Of a stretch of 21,663 nucleotides of DNA, positions 10,794 to 20,555 are shown in pieces. A program made the translations under genes and the position numbers. Position 1 is the first letter of the stretch, and every line of letters starts with the position of its first letter. The notes beneath the pieces were generated by a model. It had not been told where the DNA came from. It ran no database searches and saw only the letters and a list, made by a program, of their open reading frames with translations. The DNA is taken from the NCBI GenBank assembly GCA_027579435.1, contig JANBPK010000229.1, positions 1-21,663 on the forward strand, written 5' to 3'. This DNA is from Candolleomyces eurysporus. Lineage: Eukaryota > Basidiomycota > Agaricomycetes > Agaricales > Psathyrellaceae.

Positions 10794-12178
10794 CCTCGAG
10801 GGACGCACATCTTGGGGCGGGGATCAGGTCTAGCTTACGATAAAGAGTCAGCTGATGCCTTTGCGAACACTCGTAGAGCTTCGATCGACATCAGTCAAAA
10901 GAATGGATGATTTTCGGTGTGCATTGCCGTATTTAAACTCGAGGTCATTAGTAGGCTTTAGACATATGTGAGGAGGACTACGCCAGCAATAGTACACCCA
11001 TCGTGGTCCATGCCCCAGATGCTCTCCTCGACTCGCTCCACTGACTACCCCAACTCCATATAAGGCTGGGTCATAGCCATCATCGGACAATACATCCGAT
11101 CGACATGGTCTAGAAATATGTATGAGTGAGAATTTGATTTTGCGTGAAAATTACAGGGTGTCATATTAATAAGTGTGTCTAACCTCAAAGTTCTTCCTGA
11201 ACCTGATCCCGGCACATCGAAGAACCGTCTGATGGAAAGTGTGCTAAAATTATCGCTGCCAGAAGACCAAGCTGAGATGTTTTCGAGGTCGCCTAATTCC
11301 CGCTGGCGCAGAACCTAATAAACCAGAAAGTTCAGTCGGTTGGCCGAAACCTGAACCCGTGCACTACGATTGAGCAAGCGTTGCATTGGTTACTTGTATT
11401 GTTACATATGCCGTACTCAAGAAGGGGCACCGGCAGAAGGGGAGGGGCCTGGGTCCGGCTGGAGGGCACCTTGTGACCGCCCTCATGCGATGAATGAGGA
11501 TCTTCGCCGGGTGAAGCACGGTCGCGCCCAGGGAGGCGCTCGAACTTTATTGTCGCGTATCCGAGAGATTGGAATGCGAAGAGAACAAAGGTCAATGCCC
11601 ACCTAGTTTTACGGGTTGAACACGAGACCTGGCGATTGAGGATATTCAACGCGAGGCTGAAGAACAGTGCGACCCTCGCTAGGTCAAATTCATAAAACTA
11701 CATCGTTGGGAGAAGGGGCAAGTGCCGGAGGCATTCAAGAGAACTGATGTAGCAGTGGGATGAAGACGGTGATAATTTGTTGACTCGACGAAGGATGGTC
11801 GTGTACCAGTTCACTTGCAGACGGGTGCATCTACCCTTGTATATCTAACGGATCCATGATGCATCGTTGCCCGTTTCTGGCGTCGGCGGCTTGTGGGCGG
11901 CGATGATAGTCCCCGACGCCGAGGCATCACCATGCGGAGTCGCATTAGATGCATCAGCGCCTTCCTTGTTTCCACCACCATGCCCTGGACCCGTCGTTGT
12001 CCTCCTCCATAGCGCCCATCGAGAATTCCTCTACTGTCGGAATTTTGAGTCTTAGGTCACTCGGTAATTCTTAAAGAAGCTCAGCGAATTCGACCCTCCA
12101 CTAAAATGGCGGGCACGTCGAGTAGAACGGAGCAAGCCATTCTCTGCTCTACAACGTATCAATAAGGTCGAGAACACC
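10794..12178. other. Intergenic, no gene supported
   Basis: About 1.4 kb. Short open frames such as 11332-11649 (minus) and 11867-12055 (plus) show no family motif, and I could not extend them by splicing. Around 11840-12030 the minus strand has a Gly/Ala/Thr-rich open stretch of protein-like look, too short and featureless to call. Confidence 0.4.
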
Positions 12179-13137
12179 ATGCCTTCTGCTCAGCCTGCAT
12201 TTTACCCCGGCGCTGAGGTCTATCATGGTCTTAAAAAGGAGACGCCGTCCGCTATGGTACGTGGCGATTTGACGCCGCTGGGTGCAGTTGATGGATGAAT
12301 CCTAGGCCTAGATCAAACGGCGGTGAAGTGGTCTTTTGAGAAGAATGGAGCTCTGACTGGCAAAAAAAAGAAGATGAAACCATTGAAAATGGGCGATAAA
12401 GTGCGAAGGCTCTATTATCTCCCTTGTCCGTTCTTGGGAATGCTGAAGTTTGGTTAGTGACTCGACCTTCAAAGGTGCTCGGCGAAGAGCGATGAGCGCC
12501 TCCAAGCTGTTCCGAGCAAGTACTGGAAAATGATTCCTGCGGGGAGGGAGAAGGAGAACTGGAAGCAGCACATGCGGGAGGAGTGGTTACGTTCTCTTCT
12601 ATTTATCTACCTCTGTTGCGCAAACTGACAATCTGCACAAAAGCATATACTTTCAGTCAACCTCCTTGCACCGAGGCTCGATCCTCCCCCGATCCTTCGT
12701 CCCTTTCCTCAACCCGACAACATCTCAGAGATGATTCGCAAACGTAAACGAGCGAGGCTACACGCGGGCTGTAGGAGAACTTCCACCAGGAAAACTGGCC
12801 AGAAAACAGAGGGCGGATCGAATCGAAGCGGAGGTGAAGAGGGCATTCAGCGGTGAGCAGGGAATGCATGGAAACAGTGCTTCGAGACACGTCTAGACGT
12901 CAAAGAGGAATCATGGACGCGCGACCAAGCTCGTCTGTCCACATCCATCTTCGGGAGGTCTTCGCTATCGTCNTCAGCGGCGAGCAAGATCGACAGGGTG
13001 GGACTATAAACATGACGCTGGAGAGGGAGAAGCAGGGGCCGCCGCCGCCTCTGTTAGTAGATGCTAAAGGAAGATCAATAAGAGGTGGAAATGCGAGGCT
13101 ACCTGGCGAGGCAGGGTATTTGGGTGCTGTGAAGTGA
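12179..13137 (+). pseudogene. Frame-shifted relic of an unidentified protein gene
   Basis: A run of coding-like segments on the plus strand whose frame keeps changing. From ATG 12179: MPSAQPAFYPGAEVYHGLKK. Then in turn KMKPLKMGDKVRRLYYLP, SVLGNAEVWLVTRPSKVLG, VPSKYWKMIPAGREKENWKQ followed by HMREEWL, a plausible intron (about 12588-12658, GTTACG donor, CTGAC branch-like site, TTTCAG acceptor), then GYTRAVGELPPGKLARKQR and RADRIEAEVKRAFSGEQG, and a final open segment to TGA at 13135-13137. Amino-acid composition and the absence of Ser/Arg shadow bias suggest former coding, but at least three frame changes without splice sites argue for a pseudogene. I do not recognise the family. N at 12973 lies in the last segment. 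Confidence 0.35.
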
Positions 13138-13282
13138 AAGGTCGAAGGATGTGACCTGAAAGGCTGGAGGGGGAAGCCGGTGTGCACGGATCTCAAAAGG
13201 AGGGCGGACCTTTGAGGGGAATGAACAAAGGAAATTCCAGAGTGACCAGGTTTATTCGTACTGAAATCATCTATTCTACCTT

Positions 13283-14026
13283 TCAGGTTGTGACTTGATA
13301 GGTCTTTCCCAACTTCATTTCTCGCCTCATCGTACCAACTGGGTAACCCCGTAGGCGAACAGACTGAATGAACACGTCTGGTCGCTCGTGCCTTTTTTCT
13401 TGCTCATGGTATCCTCCACTGAGGAAATTTTGCGAATCACTCCCAGCAGTATTTTCATCATTTGTCAACAGTCAAGCTATTTTTATGGGCAGAGGCGTCT
13501 AAAATCTACACCTCTCAGGGATGTGAAATCCAGTCTGTCCGTTAATAGCACATTAAGAAGACATACAATCAAAACAGTGCTTATTCCATACGGTTAAGTG
13601 GGTCTTTGTTTCTTTCCTTTGTCTCCTTTGCAAGGTGCTTCATAGGCTATATCCGGAGATACATAAATCATACCGCCGTGATAATCTGTGTATATCCTTT
13701 GTTTAGCCAATATTTTTGATGGACATACGGTGAATACTTCAAGGAAACATGGGCAGATGGTTTCATCGTGCCTCCGGCAAAGATAAAGCTGCTGTAGCAC
13801 CACAAAAGTCAATCTGTCTGTTACAATGCCGGACCTCTGTCACGGTCTGAAAAAGCCCCTCCTTTCTTACGGTGCTTTGGACTGTGGTTTCGCCGTCAAT
13901 GAAAGAAAATTTCTGTTCCTCTTCCGCCCATATTCCCGTATTCTGACTGAAGCGGTGATGGCTCAAATGACTATTTGTCCATGCGGCGTAGTCGATCATC
14001 GGATGCTTCGCGTTATCACCGGCCAA
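13283..14026 (-). other. AT-rich block of small overlapping ORFs of bacterial appearance
   Basis: On the minus strand, an 87-codon frame (14026-13763, GTG start, ending LSLPEAR) overlaps by ATGA with a 32-codon ORF (13766-13668, starting MKPSAHVSLKYSPYVHQKYW), which overlaps by ATGA with a 25-codon ORF (13671-13594, starting MIYVSPDIAYEAPCKGDKG). Further on, an ORF from ATG 13461 (MMKILLGVIRKISSVEDTMS) runs to TGA near 13327; its internal ATG at 13407 follows GGAGG by 5 nt. Hand counts give about 40% GC for 13441-13740, lower than the flanks. Four-base ATGA overlaps and a strong Shine-Dalgarno-like site are bacterial habits, but each could arise by chance, and I recognise no protein family. 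It could be an old insertion, a contaminating or chimeric segment, or ordinary AT-rich intergenic DNA. Confidence 0.25.
13413..13417 (-). promoter_or_regulatory. Shine-Dalgarno-like GGAGG
   Basis: Minus-strand GGAGG lies 5 nt before an ATG (13405-13407) followed by AGCAAGAAAAAAGGC. Ideal spacing for a bacterial ribosome-binding site and without meaning in a fungal gene, so it matters only if the block is of bacterial origin. Confidence 0.2.
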
Positions 14027-14252
14027 TCCTTACTCAGGTTTCCCGATCAGCGGAGTGGAAGCGGAAAGGGGATGGATACTATCGACAGGCATGTATTTTG
14101 CATCTCGAACTGACCGAGGTATAAGCTCGGCTTCAACAACCCAGGGATACACGTCTAACTACAGTTTCTGTTGAAATCAAATCAAACGGTCTTGAAAGCA
14201 GAGAACGTATTGTTATGTTCCGTAAGGTACGCAAACACCACGTTTCGTAAAA

Positions 14253-15499
14253 TCAAACACTGCTTGAACGCGCAGATGACGACTCGGTCGACTCGACGCT
14301 GTGATGGGCAAAGTTGATCGGAGCTGACACCGCTTCCTGTGCATCACTTCCCTTCGGAAATCGATTGACCCAGGATCGACCTGTGGTGACGCGAAAGATG
14401 ATGATATGAGGTGCGAGAGACTGATGCATAAAATTTGGTCAGCAGAACATTCCATGTCTCGTCTTGGGAGAGCATTGAGACCCACACATAACACGTAAAA
14501 CACAAACGCAACAAACGTCTGGGCCTTCAGTATAGGCATAGAGTCAAAATCGGGGATCGGAGTCGTGTACAACGCGGCGAAGACTACACCAGCGATGCTC
14601 AAAGGAAGCGCGGATTCTATCATGAGAGCGACCACGCCCGTGTACAACCTCAAATCTAGAGGTTTGACTTGGAGCCTGGATAGTGCACGACGCTCACGAA
14701 GGATGTAGAAAATGATGAGGGCCGTGACCATGACGTTGGTCAATACCGTGAGGTAAATAGCGGCGATTTCGAGGTTTTGCGCTTTGAGCATATTGGGAAC
14801 AGTTCCGAAGTTTCCAGCGGTTGAACCTATCCCTGTGGCTGGGATAGAGGTTGCATTGATCATGATTGAATAGGTGCTGAGCCTTCACTCTCCCACTTCG
14901 TAGAATACTTAAACAAAGTCTGCTTACCGAAGGATCCCAAGCAAGTAAGAGCGGGAATGATCGCGATCCACATGTGCTCTCTCCAGATCATCAAGCAGCG
15001 ATAAACCTGCGAACGAGAAATTAGATCGTGAGCATACAAATGGCGACATACAGCTCTCGACTCATTCACCCACCATGAGGCCGTCTCCTAACAAGACTAG
15101 ACATCTAAGGCTACAGTTGCTCAGTAAAAGCAGTGGTGATCTTGATTTCATTTCATCCTGTCGGATCACCAGATAGAACTCTAACGCAGACCGAGCTTCG
15201 AATGAATTGTTAAACATTCGGGTGGCATCCAGGGCGGCGCACAGGGCCGACAGTGCGGTGATGGCAAAGCTAGCAACTATGTAGAAGGTTCTCCCTTTCC
15301 TTTCATGCCTTGGAGTTTCAAGAAACACTGAGAGTCCGTAGAAGGCCATGAAAACGTGAACACCTTCGCACAGAGAACGCTTTAGTCATGGTCCAATCAA
15401 TGTATACATGAGTTACACACCGGTACCGATTAGGCCCGCCGCTACAGTCGCGTGTTCTTCTTTCAGAAGTTCGCGACAGAAGTGTTCTGCCCTGTCCAT
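14253..15499 (-). CDS. Seven-transmembrane protein of an agaricomycete-expanded family
   Basis: Predicted integral membrane protein of 322 residues; function unknown for the family. Exons in coding order are 15421-15499, 15074-15363, 14928-15006, 14486-14838 and 14253-14420; introns of 57-89 bp are GT-AG, with GTGTGT, GTGGGT, GTAAGC and GTGGGT donors, and all phases agree. The start is the ATG at 15497-15499 (MDRAEHFCRELLKEEH). Seven hydrophobic segments follow, including VHVFMAFYGLSVF, FYIVASFAITALSALCAAL, LRCLVLLGDGLMVYRCLMIW, MWIAIIPALTCLGSF, AAIYLTVLTNVMVTALIIFY, the stretch around ESALPLSIAGVVFAALY, and FVAFVFYVLC joined to SLAPHIIIFRV. The motifs LxDGLxxYRCxxIW and RVTTGRSW are the family hallmarks I used to place the third and last exons. 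The C-terminus is a Ser-rich cytosolic tail ending SSSARSSSV. The last exon is in a different frame from the longest open frame, which would run through the final intron. Confidence 0.82.
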
Positions 15500-16631
15500 G
15501 TTATTAGCGAGAAGAGACATTCTCTTGTGGGGGAAGGGGGGAAAGTTGTGTGATCAAACCCATTTCGTTGAGGAATGAGGCATTTAACTGAAGAGCGCTC
15601 TTAGACTCATCCTAAATCACGGATCACTCACCATAGAATACAAGAGAAATGAGTTTGGATCTTTTATGATGCTGCGCTCGATCTCTCGGAGGAGTCTTGT
15701 AATTTTTCACTTACGTGCGCGCACACACACACACACACCCACGCACACACATGCCGTTCTCAGTCAAGCTCGGGCACATCTAGGGTCCGAGCCTCAGGGG
15801 TAGATAATGGATGAAGGGTTGAATGCGCTCACCTCAACTTCTCCTTCGTCGATTGCCAATGATTCCTCATGCGGCGATACCGGGACCGCAAAGCGCCGAA
15901 ACCTTGAGTGTCGCTCAGGTACGTATTTTAAGTACCTATCAAAATCCCTTTATTTGGCTCTTCCCTTGTTCAGAGTGCATGATTGAAGGTTTTGACAAAT
16001 GTTCGTTAATCATCTCGTTCGAGGAACATTGATTGAACCCGAGAGATCTCAAAGAATATCGAGCTGTCATGGAAAGCAGAAGGCATAGCGCGTAACGCAC
16101 ATTGGGCATTAACCAATCCGATCAGTCTATGTCGCGCAGCTACTCACTCACCAGATACTAGTATGTAGTCGGGGATCTGGGCTAATAGTAGATTAGATTA
16201 GATTGTGGCCATGTACTATCGTCCATGATGTGCTCCTGCCCTCAACCTCTTCGACCAGGCGCTAACTAGCTACTAGACCGATCCCAGCTTGGAACGGCCC
16301 TCATGAGCTACCCCAACAGCCACATATCTAAACAACCTAGCAACAGCATGAGCTCCAGTCGTAGCTGATTGATGACGAACGAGCATGTGCCTTGGGCCAG
16401 AATTCTCTCTCACTTGCCTCTACCGCACAAGATCGTATTGCGCTCTCTGCGATACCATCAATTCCGTCGATCAACCTATATGCTCAATTTAAGAGTGTAT
16501 CCAGCATAATTGTCATATCTTATGGAGGCATAAAGCATAAAACATCAAACATAACTTCTAGAATCGATAAACACTGTTCTCGAACCGAACTCGCATCACT
16601 CACAATCCATCCTGCTACTCGTTCGCGTCAC
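15500..16631. other. Intergenic with microsatellite, no gene seen
   Basis: Contains the presumed promoter of the seven-helix gene (left part) and the 3' flank of the Ser-rich gene (right part). A short plus-strand ORF at about 15859 (MIPHAAIPGPQSAETLSVAQ) ends at a GTACGT donor-like site, but a stop soon follows any nearby acceptor. A small TTAGA-type repeat lies at about 16190-16205. A plus-strand open frame at 16392-16919 overlaps the Ser-rich gene and is judged a shadow. Confidence 0.45.
15721..15751 (+). repeat. (CA)n microsatellite
   Basis: Uninterrupted CA run at about 15722-15738 followed by an imperfect CACGCACACACA extension, directly after GTGCGC. It lies about 220-250 bp upstream of the start codon of the seven-transmembrane gene, so length variation could affect that promoter. 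Confidence 0.9.
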
Positions 16632-18332
16632 TCACTTACGGCTCCACATATCCGTGACCAGTCTTGCAGCTTCAGCAGTCGCCTCGTCGATACCCTCAAT
16701 ATCATCATCATCGGCACCGCCCGCAGCCCAAGAGTTGCTTCGGTCTTTCGTGTGTCCGAGGAGAGTCTCCAGATCATTATTAAGCTCATTCTCATCATCA
16801 GCCTTCTTCTTTCCTTTGACATGTTTCTTCGTCGTCTTGGGACTCGGCAACTTCGAACCACCACCACCACCAGAGGAGGAGTGAGGCCGAGACTGAGAAG
16901 AGTAAGCGATAGACGATGAGGGGAACGCGAGGTTCTGGATTCCGAGACCAACAGCTTTAGGCAAACCTTTTCCCGGGCTCATACTGGCGGCCTCGGCCGC
17001 ACTACCGCGGAACGAGTACGAGGCAAGTGGACTCGTAGGTTCTCTCGGAATGGGAGCACCTCGGAGCGACCTGGTGTATCGCAAGAGAGATGAAGGGCTA
17101 CCAGCGACGGTGCCTAGGGCTTGTCGGAGTCGTCCCGGGGAGCTGGATTCGGCTTGCGTCGTCGGAGACTGCTGGGCGTTCACGCTCAGCTGAGTCTGTC
17201 CAGGAGACCGACCGCTGGACGCAGCAGCGGATCGAGCCGAAGTAGGAGCAGGTGACCGACCCCGNGGACGTTGAGCTCTCGCTTTACTCCCCCTNGGACT
17301 ACCAGNACCGTTAGGCCCAGGTGAAACTGACCGAGNACGATCGTTAGAGTTCGCAGAAGCTTTGGGGGAGCTGAGTGAGAGGCGGCGCAGGGATGTCCAT
17401 CGCTTGGCCAATCCACCACCTGCAGCGCCCTCAGCGATACCTGAAGTCAAACTTCTTTCGGATGTGCCAGTACCAGAAGTGGGAGAGTTGGGCACATAGA
17501 GCCCTTGTCGACGACGAGACGCCTCAGGTGAGGAGTTCTCCGAGAATGTCACCCTTGCAGGTGAAGGTCGGAAAGCCACCATTTCGTACATCGAGAGATT
17601 CGCAGAGCTGCCGACAGAGGGGGTGGGTGACGAGGACTGGAGCATCGACGCTGCATGTGACGCAGTAGGTCTAACAGGAGCTTGGTCGGGGACGTTTTTC
17701 GGAGTCGTCGGAGGAACCTCACTTCCATCTTCAAGTTCTTCGTCGTCTTCCTGGTGCAGATTTCCCAAAGATGACTCTGGTCGGATATACACGCCATCTA
17801 CAAGACCCAGCTCGCTGTCGTTGTCGTCTTCGGGAGTAAGGGTGAACGCCCGAGACGACCGATCGTACTCGAGATTCAGGGACCCAAGGGAGGTGCGTTG
17901 ACGCGGGAAGAACATGGACGAGTTGAAAGGTAAGTCCAAGCTCGTATCGTTGGTACCCAAGGAAGCTGCGATCTCGGAGCTAGACTCTCCATCATCAAAT
18001 AAAACAGCTGAGGAGGTAATAGTCCTCACGGACTGAGCGTCGACATCGTCGGCAGCGGAACAGGAAGAGAACAGATCATATTGCGTATCGTTACCGTCCC
18101 AGTTCGGAGACAAGGAAGCGTTGGGCTGGCGCTGGCGGGGGAAGAACATCGAGGAGCTGAAGGGCTCATGTTCTTCCTCCGTTTTGTCTCCCAAGTAGAA
18201 GCTCGAACTGGAACTGTTGTTAAAGGAAGAGGCGAGAAGAGGTGACACGTCGTCCTCGGATCTTGTGTTGGCAGTCTTGAGCTCGGAACGAGTCTTGGGA
18301 GGAGGGAAGGCGGAGTTGAAGGCGGGGAACAT
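16632..18332 (-). CDS. Ser-rich, largely disordered hypothetical protein
   Basis: Uninterrupted frame of 566 residues from ATG 18330-18332 to TGA 16632-16634; no enzyme domain recognised. The composition is very rich in Ser, with Pro, Gly, Arg and acidic runs, indicating intrinsic disorder. The N-terminal third holds two near-identical motifs, PF(S/N)SSMFFPRQR at residues about 57-68 and 135-146, each next to acidic/Ser-rich text. The middle has SP and RS dipeptides (RRLSLSSPKAS, RGRSPAPTSARS) typical of phosphorylated linkers. A basic KKHVKGKKK patch at about 500 precedes an acidic C-terminal segment (DDDDIEGIDEATAEAA). Four Ns (17265, 17295, 17306, 17336) fall inside but keep the frame if each is a real base; two then make Pro whatever the base. 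The stop sits in a perfect donor-like GTAAGTGAGT, so a further 3' exon is possible. Confidence 0.72.
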   Translation of the reverse strand: MFPAFNSAFPPPKTRSELKTANTRSEDDVSPLLASSFNNSSSSSFYLGDKTEEEHEPFSSSMFFPRQRQPNASLSPNWDGNDTQYDLFSSCSAADDVDAQSVRTITSSAVLFDDGESSSEIAASLGTNDTSLDLPFNSSMFFPRQRTSLGSLNLEYDRSSRAFTLTPEDDNDSELGLVDGVYIRPESSLGNLHQEDDEELEDGSEVPPTTPKNVPDQAPVRPTASHAASMLQSSSPTPSVGSSANLSMYEMVAFRPSPARVTFSENSSPEASRRRQGLYVPNSPTSGTGTSERSLTSGIAEGAAGGGLAKRWTSLRRLSLSSPKASANSNDRXRSVSPGPNGXGSXRGSKARAQRXRGRSPAPTSARSAAASSGRSPGQTQLSVNAQQSPTTQAESSSPGRLRQALGTVAGSPSSLLRYTRSLRGAPIPREPTSPLASYSFRGSAAEAASMSPGKGLPKAVGLGIQNLAFPSSSIAYSSQSRPHSSSGGGGGSKLPSPKTTKKHVKGKKKADDENELNNDLETLLGHTKDRSNSWAAGGADDDDIEGIDEATAEAARLVTDMWSRK

Positions 18333-18398
18333 TATAGAGGCCGGTCAATCTGAGTGAGTAAGTTCAGCTGGGGTAAGAAAGGCAGAGGCGCTGGCGTG

Positions 18399-18405
18399 TT
18401 ATATA
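18399..18405 (-). promoter_or_regulatory. TATA-box candidate for the Ser-rich protein gene
   Basis: Minus strand reads GCTATATAAC, with the TATA core about 67-73 bp upstream of the ATG at 18332. Position and sequence fit a core promoter; no other evidence. Confidence 0.4.
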
Positions 18406-18756
18406 GCACCCCAGGCAGTCCAAGCACACGTGGCGATTTTGGGAAGTCAAAGCTCGAACAGGTTCAAGATGATGCCGACATTGAGGCTCGCTTGTAGTAC
18501 GTCCCAAGGTAAGCCTATTGTTCCTTGTCCACTTCAAAGCACCACCAACCACAGACAATGGTTGGTGAGGGCAGAGGGCGTCGCGAAAGGTCAGGAGCCC
18601 CTGAACCAAGCAAGGTGGCTGTGCAGTCCACACTCTTTGTCATGACTCAATGCCTCCGACAATATGCCGCTCTCAATAAGATGTTCAGAAAAAATCATGA
18701 AGTCGCGTAAGCTGTAAACATAACATTGTTTCAGGCCGAATCACCGGGTCGTTATA
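18406..18756. other. Intergenic between Ser-rich gene and tandem duplication
   Basis: Upstream region of the Ser-rich gene. Short open frames on both strands show no recognisable protein. No further structure seen. Confidence 0.4.
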
Positions 18757-18942
18757 ATACATAGTTGAGAGCTAAAGGCGCAGAAGAAAGCGGAAAAAAA
18801 GACCATTCGAGTGGCGATAAGGATCATGGTGCCACCTGCCTAGATGTGATACATAGTTGAGAGCTAAAGGCGCAGAAGAAAGCGGAAAAAAAAGACCATT
18901 CGAGTGGCGATAAGGATCATGGTGCCACCTGCCTAGATGTGA
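18757..18942 (+). repeat. Perfect 92/93-bp tandem duplication
   Basis: Two head-to-tail copies, 18758-18849 and 18850-18942, identical except that an A run is 7 long in the first and 8 in the second. The right copy contains the stop codon and last two codons of the membrane-protein gene that ends at 18933, so the left copy duplicates the gene's last bases and 3' untranslated sequence. Near identity implies a recent event or an assembly artefact. Confidence 0.95.
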
Positions 18943-20555
18943 GGGATGAACTCAGCCCATAGTACGGACTGGTGGCCTGTCGCAGGAATATCAGCTAGAG
19001 TACGGAAAGCTATGACTAGCAGTACGATGCGAGCTGGTATGTAAAGGGAAAAGCCGAGGCCTATTGGGATAACGAGGATCAGGGTGACGAGACCAGCGAG
19101 ACTTGATACGATTGTGGAGGCTCGGTCCATACACCAGTTGAGGCCGCTCAACAGCACACCACCTAGCGGTGAAATAGTGATGTACAAGGAGCATATTCTC
19201 CAAAGTACGCGAAGCTTGGGCGCTGGGAAGGAGAATGACCAGCTGATGCAATGAATCGCCCCAAAAGCTGACGCCAGGAAGGTGATCACAATGAATGAGG
19301 TGGATCTTATGCCTCTGGGGATATTGTACCCGTAGTAAGATGGGGCTGCAGAGTGGTGTGCGTTCGCCCATTTGGTAGAAGAGCTGGAGACGATTTTTAA
19401 ATACGCGCTACCAAAAGCGAAGGAGGTGAAAACGATGGGAGATGTAGCTATCGAATCCGTCAATCAGCGTGGACCACACAGCCAATGACCAAAGAACATA
19501 CCAATCGCCAATGGAATCACCACAATCGAGCCCACTGTCCACATGCATGCTCTTCCTACTTTCCAAATACCACGAAGAACGCTACTTCTGGGCTTTTCGC
19601 CACTGGGACGGTTGTCCTCTTCGTTGTTGTCCGACTCTGGAGCGGTGTGACTACCCTGAGCATGTCCCTCTCCTTCCACATCCGCTGCCTCCGGGACCTC
19701 TACCCGGTCCGAGCTATCTACGACATCTATGGGCACAGGGGTGATATCTTTAACCTCGAGCTCTATAATCACTGGACATTGAACGTCAAGCGGTTTGTCC
19801 CACCAAAAGAAGTATGTGACGCCGTTCAGTAAGGCATATGCCACCGTGATGATCTCCAACTCGGTGAGAGCCAGGTGCTGTACGGCACGAGCGATGCATT
19901 GGATTGTGAACCACAAGGTCTGAACAACCACCAACCCCTTGCCGAATGTATCACCCTTGCTGCGGTCGAGAATGTCGTCTTGTGTTACACGGAATTTTCG
20001 CAGATCCCGAAGTTTCTCTCGAGCGGCCTTGTAGCGCGGGTCCTGACATTGGTCATCCAATAAGCCCTCGGGCACCAAGAATTCGTTATTTCCGTCGCAT
20101 TTGAAGATGATACCGCCCATCTGGAGGAAGTGACCTTCGATTGTGGTCCATCCATCTGTGCGGATGCCGTCAGACATTCGTCGCAGTAAACGCGATCGAA
20201 CCGACCCACTGACTTTGCTTGCAATGTGGCGTGCTCCAAAATACTGCCTACACGCGAACATCATCATAAGCTCGGGTACGAGTAGCGCCCACATGAAAAG
20301 GTACAGCTTGGCTCGAAATCTCTTCCACAATGTTGCCTGGTATTCGCAAACGTTTGGGTGGACTGTGAACCACGTACACAGCAAGATGGTGGAAAGGCAG
20401 CTGATGACAATACTAGGCGTCGACCTGTAGTTGGCTGTGAACACGTAGTGGGTGCCGTCTTCTGATACAAATGAGCTGGTCTTTGTGGAAGCGCATGGAG
20501 CACTGTAAGCATAACGATACTGACAGTGAAGGGTGAGGAGGGAGAGGAAAGCCAT
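18933..20555 (-). CDS. Multi-pass membrane protein, WWxKPLDV family
   Basis: Predicted integral membrane protein of 522 residues in two exons, 19502-20555 and 18933-19447, joined over a 54-bp intron (GTATGT donor, GATAG acceptor, phase 1) that restores PLAI-ATSPIVFTSF. The start is the ATG at 20553-20555 with a hydrophobic N-terminus (MAFLSLLTLHC). Recognisable landmarks of this agaricomycete family of unknown function are STILLCTWFTVHPNV, a helix with LLVPELMMMFACRQYF, a soluble loop with HFLQMGGIIF, ILDRSKGDTFGKGLVVVQTL, WFTIQCIARAVQHLALTELE, then FFWWDKPLDVQCP. A variable acidic/Ser-rich loop follows, then further helices including GAIHCISWSFSFPAP. The C-terminus ends WAEFIPHI, and its stop codon lies inside the right copy of the tandem duplication. 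Confidence 0.85.

Noticed and set aside
16392..16919. 175-codon plus-strand open frame
   Set aside because: Its right part mirrors the Ser-rich gene and the left part is AT-rich flank; low-complexity composition with no motif.
20493..20516. Short GT..AG stretch near the start of the membrane-protein gene
   Set aside because: Under 25 bp, far too short for an intron; the frame is open through it.
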